Shown here in pieces: positions 24,101-36,100 of a stretch of DNA of 64,000 bases. The stretch comes from Nemertoderma westbladi (lineage: Eukaryota; Xenacoelomorpha; Nemertodermatida; Nemertodermatidae): the NCBI GenBank assembly GCA_032718475.1, contig JAUCBJ010006695.1, forward strand, positions 1 through 64,000. Reading direction: 5' to 3'. The notes below the pieces were generated by a model. That model was not told where the DNA came from. It saw only the letters and a list, made by a program, of their open reading frames with translations, and searched no databases. Position numbers and translations under genes: made by a program. Numbering within the stretch: the stretch's first letter is position 1; every line of letters starts with the position of its first letter.

Positions 24101-27100
24101 GAGGGTTTGGGGTGAATGGGGGGTGGGTAGGTGGGTGAGTGTGGGTGGGTGGGGGTGGGTGGGTGAGTGTGGAGGGTTTGGGGTTGAATGGGGTGTGGAC
24201 GGGAATGTGTGGATGGTTTGGGGTGAATGGGGGGTGGGTGGGTAAGTGTGGAGAGTTTGGGGTGAATGAGGGGTAGGTGGGTGAGTGTGGGTGGGTGGGT
24301 GGGTGTGGAGGGTTTATGGGTGTATGGGGTGTGGACGGGTATGTGTGGAGGGTTTGGGGTGAGTGGGGGGTTGGTGGATGAGTGTGGAGAGTTTGAGGTG
24401 AATGTGGGTAGGTGGGTGAGTGTGGGTGGGTGAGTGTGGAGGGTTTAGGGGTGAATGGGGTGTGGGTGGGTGAGTGTGCAGGATTTAGGGGTGAATGGGG
24501 GTTGGTGGGTGTGTGCGGAGGGTTCGGGGGTTAATGGGGTGTGGGTGGGTGAGTCGGGAGGGTTTGGGGGTGAATGGGGTGTGGGTGTGTGAGTGTGCAG
24601 GATTTAGGGGTGAATGGGGGGTTGGTGGGTGAGTGTGGAGGGTATGGGGGGTAGGTGGGTGAGTGTGGAGGCGTTTGGGGGTGAACGGGGTGTGGACGGG
24701 TATGTGTGGAGGGTTTGGGGGTAGATGGGGGGTAGGTGGGTGAGTGTGGGTGGGTGAGTGTGCAGGATTTAGGGGTTAATGGGGTGTGGGTAGGTGGGTG
24801 TGAGAGTTTGGGGTGAATGGGGGGTAGGTGGGTGAGTGTGGGTGGGTGAGTGTGGAGAGAGTTTGGGGCGAATGGGGGGTTGGTGGGTGTGTGCGGAGGG
24901 TTTGGGGGTTAATGGGGTGTGGGTGGAGGGTTTGGGGGTGAATGGGGTGTGGGTGGGTGCGTGTGGAGGGTTTGGGGGTGAATGGGTGTGGGTGGGTGGG
25001 TTGGAGGGTTTGGGGTGAATGGGGGGTGGACGGGTGTGTGTGGAGGGTTTGGGGGTGAACGGGGTGTGGGCGGGTGGTTTGGGGTGAATGTGGTGTGGGT
25101 GGGTGCGTGTGGAGGCTTTGGGGTGAATGGGATGTGTGGGCGGATGGGTTGGAGGGTTTGGGGGTGAATGGGGTGTGGGCGGGTGGATTGGTGGGTTTGG
25201 GGTGAATGTGGGGTGGGCGGGTGTGTGTGAAGGATATGGGGGTGAATGGAATGTTGGCGGGTGAGTTGGAGGTTTGATGGTTAATGGAGTGTGGGTGGGT
25301 GTGTAATGTGAGTCTTACCCGCCCAATATGTACGAAATAGTTTTGTGGTTGACACAGGTTTTTGATGCTGCTTCATATATTGGTTACACACGTCTCAATT
25401 TTAATTTAATTTGGTTTTCTTTCTTTATTTGGTATTTGGCACTCCATTTCAGAGTTTGTCATTTTCTAGCTTTACTACGTGAGAAAGCCTTCTTTCCAAG
25501 TCGAACCCAGTTATAAACTTTTTAAAATTTAATATGTATATTATATATTTTTTTGTTGGTATAATATTCTATTATTTATATTCTTAGCTACTTATGACGA
25601 ATGTGACGTCAGCATTATCTGCGATGCTTTAGTGACGTTGTCGGCAATGTGCGAGTCTGATGTTCATAGGAAAGGAACGTTTGGAACCAACGGAGTTGAT
25701 ATTATTCTCCATTTCCTCAATATTAACCCAAAATTAGTTTCAGGTATGATTTGTGTGGCATAGCATTGTGCAGTGCATCAATGTGCTGTGCAGTTCCAAT
25801 GCAGCAGGCCGATTATAGTAGGCCTAGTTGTATTAGGCCGATATATCCATGCCGTGTAAGTTTTAGACTAGAATATAGTAACCGCATAGGCCTATTAGTT
25901 ACATTTGGGGATTGCGGGTAAGGGATTTCCTTACCCGAGATCCCTTATCCGAGATACCTTACCTGAAATCCCTTACCCGTGATCCCTGACCCGAGATTCC
26001 TTACCGAGATCCCTTACCCGAAATCCCTTACCCGAGATCCCTTACCCGAAATCACTTACCCGAGATCCCTTACCCGAGATCCCTTACCCGAAATCCCTTA
26101 CCCGAGATCCCTTACCCGAGATCCCTTACCCGAGATCCCTTACCCAAAATCCCTTACCCGAGATCCCTTATCCGAGATCCCTTACCCGAAATCCCTTACC
26201 TGAGATCCCTGACCCGAGATCCCTTACCCGAGATCCCTTACCCCAGATCCCTTTACCCGACCTCCCTTACCCGAGATCCCTTACCCGAGATCCCTTACCC
26301 GAGATCTCTGACCCGAGATCCCTTACCCGAGATCCCTTACCCGAGATCCATTCTAGGAGGTTTGGGTTATTCCAAACTAATCGTCTGCGTTATGAATCAG
26401 ATCATTAGTGTACACTGGTGTCGGTTTGAGTTGTTATTGGGCCTTTTTTGTATTTTCCATTCTAGGAGGTTTGGGTTATTCCAAGCTAATCGTCTGCGTT
26501 ATAGAATCAGACCATTAGTGTACACTTGTGTCGGTTTGAGTTGTTATTGGACCTTTTTATGTATTTTCCATTCTAGGAGGTTTGGGTTATTCCAAACTAA
26601 TCGTCTGCGTTATGAATCAGATCATTAGTGTACACTTGTGTCGGTTTGAGTTGTTATTGGGCCTTTTTTTGTATTTTCCATTCTAGGAGGTTTGGGTTAT
26701 TCCAAACTAATCGTCTGCGTTATAGAATCAGATCATTAGTGTACACTTGTGTCGGTTCTAGTTGTTATTGAGCCTTTTTTTTGTATTTTCCATTCTAGGA
26801 GGTTTGGGTTATTCCAAACTAATCGTCTGCGTTATAGAATCAGATCGTTAGTGTACACTTGTGTCGGTTTGAGTTGTTATTGAGCCTTTTTTTGTATTTT
26901 CCATTCTAGGAGGTTTGGGTTATTCCAAACTAATCGTCTGCGTTATAGAATCAGATCATTAGTGGACACTTGTGTCGGTTTGAGTTGTTATTGGGCCTTT
27001 TTTTATATTTTCCATTCTAGGAGGTTTGGGTTATTCCAAACTAATCGTCTGCGTTATAGAATCAGATCATTAGTGTACACTTGTGTCGGTTTGAGTTGTT

Positions 27101-30100
27101 ATTGGGCCTTTTTTTGTATTTTCCATTCTAGGAGGTTTGGGTTATTCCAAACTAATCGTCTGCGTTATAGAATTAGATCATTAGTGTACACTTGTGTCGG
27201 TTTGAGTAGTTATTGGACCTTTTTTTGTATTTTCCATTCTAGGAGGTTTGGGTTATTCCAAACTAATCGTCTGCGTTATGAATCAGATTATTAGTGTACA
27301 CTTGTGTCGGTTTGAGTTGTAATTGAGCCTTTTTTTGTATTTTCCATTCTAGGAGGTTTGGGTTATTCCAAACTAATCGTCTGCGTTATAGAATCAGATC
27401 ATTAGTGTACACTTGTGTCGGTTTGAGTTGTTATTGAGCCTTTTTTTTTGTATTTTCCATTCTAGGAGGTTTGGGTTATTCCAAAATAATCATCTGCGTT
27501 ATAGAATCAGATCATTAGTGTACACTTGTGTCGGTTTGAGTTGTTATTGAGCCTTTTTTTGTATTTTCCATTCTAGGAGGTTTGGGTTATTCCAAACTAA
27601 TCGTCTGCGTTATAGAGTCAGATCATTAGTGTACACTTGTGTCGGTTCGAGTTGTTATTGAGCCTTTTTTTTGTATTTTCCATTCTAGGAGGTTTGGGTT
27701 ATTCCAAACTAATCGTCTGCGTTATAGAATCAGATCATTGGTGTACACTTGTGTCGGTTTGAGTTGTTATTGAGCCTTTTTTTGTATTTTCCATTCTAGG
27801 AGGTTTGGGTTATTCCAAACTAATCGTCTGCGTTATGAATCAGATCATTAGTGTACACTTGTGTCGGTTTGAGTTGTTATTGAGCCTTTTTTGTATTTTC
27901 CATTCTAGGAGGTTTGGGTTATTCCAAACTAATCGTCTGCGTTATAGAATCAGATCATTAGTGTACACTTGTGTCGGTTTGAGTTGTTATTGAGCCTTTT
28001 TTTGTATTTTCCATTCTAGGAGGTTTGGGTTATTCCAAACTAATCGTCTGCGTTATAGAATCAGATCATTAGTGTACACTTGTGTCGGTTCGAGTTGTTA
28101 TTGAGCCTTTTTTTTGTATTTTCCATTCTAGGAGGTTTGGGTTATTCCAAACTAATCGTCTGCGTTATAGAATCAGATCATTAGTGTACACTTGTGTCGG
28201 TTTGAGTTGTTATTGAGCCTTTTTTTTGTATTTTCCATTCTAGGAGGTTTGGGTTATTCCAAACTAATCGTCTGCGTTATAGAATCAGATCATTAGTGTA
28301 CATTTGTGTCGGTTTGAGTTGTTATTGAGCCTTTTTTTGTATTTTCCATTCTAGGAGGTTTGGGTTATTCCAAACTAATCGTCTGCGTTATAGAATCAGA
28401 TCATTAGTGTACATTTGTGTCGGTTTGAGTTGTTATTGAGCCTTTTTTGTATTTTCCATTCTAGGAGGTTTGGGTTATTCCAAACTAATCGTCTGCGTTA
28501 TAGAATCAGATCATTAGTGTACATTTGTGTCGGTTTGAGTTGTTATTGAGCCTTTTTTTTGTATTTTCCATTCTAGGAGGTTTGGGTTATTCCAAACTAA
28601 TCGTCTGCGTTATAGAATCAGGTCATTAGTGTACACTTGTGTCGGTTTGAGTTGTTATTGAGCCTTTTTTTGTATTTTCCATTCTAGGAGGTTTGGGTTA
28701 TTCCAAACTAATCGTCTGCTTTATAGAATCAGATCATTAGTGTACATTTGTGTCGGTTTGAGTTGTTATTGAGCCTTTTTTGTATTTTCCATTCTAGGAG
28801 GTTTGGGTTATTCCAAACTAATCGTCTGCGTTATAGAATCAGATCATTAGTGTACACTTGTGTCGGTTTGAGTTGTTATTGGACTTTTTTTGTATTTTCC
28901 ATTCTAGGAGGTTTGGGTTATTCCAAACTAATCGCCTGCGTTATAGAATCAGATCATTAGTGTACACTTGTGTCGGTTTGAGTTGTTATTGGACTTTTTT
29001 TGTATTTTCCATTCTAGGAGGTTTGGGTTATTCCAAACTAATCGTCTGCGTTATAGAATCAGTTTGGTGCTGTGTTGTTGGAAGTTTAACTACTGAGAAT
29101 TATTTCTTAGAGAAAGAAGGAGCTTATTTTATTCTGGACCAACTCCACAATTCTCAAGTTGGTATCGAAACGATAATTTTATTAGCGTTAATCTTATTTG
29201 TATTTATTTATTTGTTACAATCGTGTCTACAGTATCACTACTAATTCTTTATATAATAGTCGGACCCGGAATCCCGGATCCCGGAATCTCGTGAGTCCCG
29301 GAATTGGTACGCCCTACTTGGTACTTAGTACGCCCTAATTGGTACTTAGTACGAACTACTTGGTACTTAGTACGCCCTACTTGGTACTTAGTACGCCCTA
29401 CTTGGTACTTAGTACGAACTACTTGGTACTTAGTACGCCTTAGTACTTAATAACGCGCCTACTTGGTACTTAGTACGCCCTACTTGGTACTTAGTACGCC
29501 CTACTTGGTACTTAGTACGCCCTACTTGGTACTTAGTACGAACTACTTAGCTCTCAAAAACTTAGTCCTACCTACTTAGTGTTCCCCTTATTTGCAAAAA
29601 AACTCAGACATACATACCATTGAAAAAGAAAAGTAAGAGTAAAAGTGAAAAAGAAAAGCTTTAAAGAAAAAGGTGTTTGATGCTACTATTGTGTCTGCAA
29701 TAACCTATGGGTACCGGACTCGTTTAACGGCGTCGTTAGTACCTGTATCATCTTTGTATATGTCGATGTTAAGACATATTGCTCCGAATAAGACCAACAA
29801 CATGTTGTTGAGACTTAATGCCTAACTGAACTGGATTGACCTGATTTGGATACATTTGTACGGGAAAAACAACGCCGCTTTTTCTGGAACTTTCTTATTG
29901 TGAACGGATCACCTTTGCAACAGAACGGATCACCGCTCCAATGGATCACCGCTCCAACGGATCACCGTTGCAACGGATCACCGCTCCAACTGATTACCGC
30001 TCCAACGCATCACCGTTGCAACGGATCACCGCTCCAACGGATCACCGCTCCAACGGATCACCGATCCAACGGATCACCGTTGCAACGGATCACCGCTCCA

Positions 30101-33100
30101 ACTGATTACCGCTCCAACGGATCACCGTTGCAACGGATCACCGCTCCAACGGATTACCGCTCCAACGCATCACCGTTGCAACGGATCACCGCTCCAACTG
30201 ATTACCGCTCCAACGGATCACCGCTCCAACGGATCACCGCTCCAACGGATCACCGTTGCAACGGATCACCGCTGCAACGGATCACCGCTCCAACGGATTA
30301 CCGCTCCAACGCATCACCGTTGCAACGGATCACCGCTCCAACGGATCATCGCTCCAACGCATCACCGTTGCAACGGATCACCGCTCCAACGGATCACCGC
30401 TCCAACGGATCACCGTTGCAACGGATCACCGCTCCAAAGGATCACCATTGCAACGGATCACCGCTCCAACTGATTACCGCTCCAACGGATCACCGTTGCA
30501 TCGGATCACCGCTCCAACGGATCACCGTTGCAACGGATCACCGCTGCAACGGATCACCGCTCCAACGGATCACCGTTGCAACGGATCACCGCTCCAACTG
30601 ATTACCGCTCCAACGCATCACCGTTGCAACGGATCACCGCTCCAACGGATCACCGCTCCAACGGATCACCGATCCAACGGATCACCGTTGCAACGGATCA
30701 CCGCTCCAACTGATTACCGCTCCAACGGATCACCGTTGCAACGGATCACCGCTCCAACGGATTACCGCTCCAACGCATCACCGTTGCAACGGATCACCGC
30801 TCCAACGGATCACCGCTCCAACGGATCACCGTTGCAACGGATCACCGCTCCAACGGATCACCGCTCCAACGGATCACCGATCCAACGGATCACCGTTGCA
30901 AAGGATCACCGCTCCAACTGATTACCGCTCCAACGGATCACCGTTGCAACGGATCACCGCTCCAACGGATCACCGCTCCAACGGATCACCGTTGCAACGG
31001 ATCACCGCTGCAACGGATCACCGCTCCAACGGATTACCGCTCCAACGCATCACCGTTGCAACGGATCACCGCTCCAACGGATCACCGCTCCAACGCATCA
31101 CCGCTCCAACGCATCACCGTTGCAACGGATCACCGCTCCAACGGATCACCGCTCCAACGGATCACCGTTGCAACGGATCACCGCTCCAACGGATCACCGT
31201 TGCAACGGATCACCGCTCCAACTGATTACCGCTCCAACGGATCACCGTTGCAACGGATCACCGCTCCAACGGATCACCGCTCCAACGGATCACCGTTGCA
31301 ACGGATCACCGCTGCAACGGATCACCGCTCCAACGGATTACCGCTCCAACGCATCACCGTTGCAACGGATCACCGCTCTAACGGATCACCGCTCCAACGG
31401 ATCACCGTTGCAACGGATCACCGATCCAACGGATCACCGTTGCATTGGATCACCGCTCCAACGGATCACCGCTCCAACGGATCACCGTTGCATCGGATCA
31501 CCGCTCCAACGGATCACCGCTCCAACGGATCACCGCTCCAACGGATCACCGCTCCAACGCATCACCGTTGCAACGGATCACCGCTCCAACGGATCACCGT
31601 TGCAACGGATCACCGCTCCAACGGATCACCGTTGCAACGGATCACCGCTCCAACTGATTACCGCTCCAACGGATCACCGTTGCAACGGATCACCGCTCCA
31701 ACGGATCACCGCTCCAACGGATCACCGTTGCAACGGATCACCGCTGCAACGGATCACCGCTCCAACGGATTACCGCTCCAACGCATCACCGTTGCAACGG
31801 ATCACCGCTCTAACGGATCACCGCTCCAACGGATCACCGTTGCAACGGATCACCGATCCAACGGATCACCGTTGCATTGGATCACCGCTCCAACGGATCA
31901 CCGCTCCAACGGATCACCGTTGCATCGGATCACCGCTCCAACGGATCACCGCTCCAACGGATCACCGCTCCAACGGATCACCGCTCCAACGCATCACCGT
32001 TGCAACGGATCACCGCTCCAACGGATCACCGCTCCAACGGATCACCGTTGCAACGGATCACCGCTCCAACGGATCACCGCTCCAACGGATCACCGTTGCA
32101 ACGGATCACCGCTCCAACGGATCACCGTTGCAACGGATCACCGCTCCAACTGATTACCGCTCCAACGGATCACCGTTGCATCGGATCACCGCTCCAATGG
32201 ATCACCGCTCCAACGGATCACCGCTCCAACGCATCACCGTTGCAACGGATCACCGCTCCAACGGATCACCGCTCCAACGGATCACCGTTGCAACGGATCA
32301 CCGCTCCAACGGATCACCGTTGCAACGGATCACCGCTCCAACTGATTACCGCTCCAACGGATCACCGTTGCATCGGATCACCGCTCCAACGGATCACCGC
32401 TCCAACGGATCACCGTTGCAACGGATCACCGCTGCAACGGATCACCGCTCCAACGGATTACCGCTCCAACGCATCACCGTTGCAACGGATCACCGCTCCA
32501 ACTGATTACCGCTCCAACGGATCACCGTTGCAACGGATCACCGCTCCAACGGATCACCGCTCCAACGGATCACCGTTGCAACGGATCACCGCTGCAACGG
32601 ATCACCGCTCCAACGGATTACCGCTCCAACGCATCACCGTTGCAACGGATCACCGCTCTAACGGATCACCGCTCCAACGGATCACCGTTGCAACGGATCA
32701 CCGATCCAACGGATCACCGTTGCATTGGATCACCGCTCCAACGGATCACCGCTCCAACGGATCACCGTTGCAACGGATTGCCGCTCCATCATAACGGATA
32801 ACCGCTGCAGCTCTTGACATCGTCAGAGTTCCCGACTCTCCGATGTCCGAGCAATCAACTTGCCTCCTGATTTCTCCGATAACAAAAGAAACTCCGGATT
32901 AACTAATTATATATTTATCAGTAACCACCAAACGGCACTTGTTCAAACGAATGAATCCAACACTCAACTTCTTCTTTTCTCTATCGACAGCCCTCTGTAC
33001 TAGATAAATATCGCATCCAATGGACCCGCTTTCGGCTTGGGAGTCACGACCTACCTGAATGCACTGACAGCGGGTTTACCCAGAAGGCCGGTGGTCTGCT

Positions 33101-36100
33101 TGTGTTTGGCTGCGAACAGAGGAACATCTCGAGTTATCATGTAATTTAACTGAATCTATATTACGTGAGTTTGGGGTGGGCTGGTCTGGTCATCTATCAA
33201 CAATGGCTGAATATTGTTTGCCATACCAAAAAAAGTGTGTTTTTAGGCTTTTCTGAAAGACATCAAGTGAGGACAGTGATTGGAGTTCCAACGGGAGGGG
33301 GGTCCAGACTATAGGGCGGGCACAGAGAAAGCATGTTTACCATGAGTCGAGGTTGAACTTAGGGAGGATCGAAGATTGCGGGTTGGTGAATATTGAGTAA
33401 TGAGTTCGCTTAGATATCCCGGCGCAAGACCATTTGGGCATTTGAAAGTAAAAACAGCGATTTTATAGTCTATTCTTCTCTGGATTGGCAGCCAATGCAG
33501 GTTTTTTAGTACAGGGGTCGTGTGAGTGCGGTCGGATTTCATTATGCCGCACAGCAAACTCGCAGCAGAATGCTGCACAAATTTAAGTTTCTTTATTAAC
33601 TTCTGGGGAGGACAGTAATATGTTGTTTGAGTCAAGTTTACTTGAGATGAAGGAGTAACTTTTGTGTTTATTAGGCCGGTCTATTTTTTTGTTTATGCGT
33701 TATGGTTTTTATCCCAGGATATTATATATAATAATAATAATATATACAGAGAATATCACCTGTTCTAGGAGTGATATACGATATATCAACCTGAAGCAAA
33801 TAATCTTGTATAACTACCGAGGCCGAAGGCCGAGGTTGTTATACAAAGTTTATTTCTGCAACTCCTCAATGTTGCTATTTTATCAATGATATATGATTTA
33901 TAAATGTAGTGCTATATACTACAAAAGTGATTTTAAATCAGTTGGGAATGGATATAAATTCTTTCAACTTTGGGAAGACTGTGCAAAAATAATAATCTAA
34001 AACACAATCAATAAAAATGTGTAAGTTCTAGAATTTTGTAGTAGGAGTGTTATTATAGTAGTTACATTGGGTATTTTGGCTTTAGCTGGGTGATATACAG
34101 TTATATCACCCTATTGTTTAGCCAATCAGATTTGAGAATAAGGGGCCGTCCAAGTATGACGTCGGCACTTTAGGGGGGGGAGGGGGTTGGGAAAATCTGA
34201 TGACGTGCTGATGAGGGGAGGGGAGGGGGTCAGCCAAAATCTGACGTCAGCATGTTAATTTATAGGTGCTAGAAGAGATATAGCAGAAGAGTAAATAGCT
34301 TGCCTATTTTAATTGTTCGAAGCCCCCGAAGGCCCATAGCACGACCTTCTGTTTCAGTTACCAGTCACCATGTTTCAGTGATTAGGACGCGAAAATTTTT
34401 TTAATCTGATTTAGGGGGGGGGGGGGGGGGGGTGTCAATGCCTATCTGATGACATCTGATTTAGGGGAGGGAGGGGGTCAACATTTTGGGGAAAAGTGCA
34501 GACGTCATACTTGGACGGCCCCTAAGCGAGAATACATGATAAACTATAATATCGCGTCGGTTCTTGTATTTATACTATGTCTACTATGGTTCTAATATAC
34601 ATGTATGTGTCTGTGTCATTCAAAGTGCAACTATTTTATTTATTGAAAATTAAATAATAACTAACTACCTATCCCTACTTAGTAAATCCTACTTAGTACG
34701 CCCTACTTGGTGCTCATAATTAGTGTCCCCTGCTTAATTACTGTCCCTCTTTATTACTCTACATATTCCACCCAGTTTAGTTACCGGTATTTTTAAGATT
34801 TAACTTGGGACAAACTGACCCGAATTGGGTGTCTCATTAAACGCCTTCGAATACAGTGTAAAAATTGCAACCTGTGGAATTAGCCACAGTACCAGCAAGC
34901 AATACCACAAGTATGTTTATTAAAACATGTCTGTTTCAGCGGAGTATGTCCAACCTAATTCTGGGTTGTCTACTGGACCTTGTTGAGAATCCCCGCACCA
35001 TACCTCACGTCATGACTTGGCGGTCCCCAGACACCAATCGCAACGCACCTTCTATTCTGAACGGCCTGTGGCGCACAGAGGAGCTAGCCATGGGGGTAGT
35101 TCGCGATAATCACGGAGTCATTTCTGATACATTTAAACCTCTAATTGGACGAGTTCAGGTTCGTTATTTGTACTTCCATTACAATGGAGAGCGAGATTGT
35201 TGCTTTAGGTCAATGGGTACAACGAGTTAGGGAACAGAACGAGTCAAAGGGAACAAACCAGGCGGTCAAAGGGTACAAAAAAAACGAGTCAAAGTGTACA
35301 ACATCAAAGGGTACTAACTAGGCGGTTATTTAGTTCGTTTATTATTTTGGTTAGGGTTAGTTGGTCAGGCCTCAACCATAATTAAAACTGTCATAACCCT
35401 CCGCTAAATTTCTTAGATTATGACTTACGGTTACATGACAATTTTAATTAGGGTTGAGGCCGCCACTACTGTAACCATCGAGTTTCATACAGTATAAAAA
35501 TCCCTGTTGTTCACTTTGTCCTGTACTACACTTCTATAACATTTGTACCCTTTGACATGAATGTTGTTTACTTTGTCCTGCTGTACCCTGTTTTCCATTT
35601 GTGTACACTTTGACTCGATGTACCCATTGACTCGGAATCTGAGATGGTAACTATGGTAACTGATTATTGGATACAGTAGTAATTATTATTGGTGTGACCC
35701 ATTGGTTTGTATAGGTAAGACGGCCAGATGATTGATATTGAAAGATGAGGACGTAATTTGCGGGCAATAAATACATCAGGTAGTATGTCCAAATCTGAGC
35801 TAAAGGCCCGTTCACACCCAACGGAACGGTAAACCGCGCGGTGTACCGCAGGGCCAGCGGTATACACTGCTGACTGTGAACGACCCAACAGGTAGTATGT
35901 CCAAATCTGTCTTTAATCTGAGCTAAAATCGCAATGGTTAGAGCGCCAGACTCCCAATCTGGAGGTCGTCAGTTTGATCTCATCTGGACGTCAATGTCGT
36001 CTTTGCTACGTTTGCCTAACGAAATTTATATGAATACAGCAGCTAGACTCTTATTTTTACCAATATTACTACGTATAAACGTTACGTAACAAACAAAAAC

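Noticed and set aside
29846-32794. Frames of 251-461 codons (SPLQRITAPTDHR repeats)
   Set aside because: They are a 16-bp minisatellite translated in cycling phases; most start at TTG, and several overlapping frames are equally open.
34865-34939. N-terminal extension of exon G from an upstream ATG
   Set aside because: A strong acceptor (tgtctgtttcag) precedes 34940 and only the sequence after it matches CFAP69.
35925-35992. Functional tRNA gene
   Set aside because: The anticodon arm is good but no acceptor stem pairs and the B box is degenerate.
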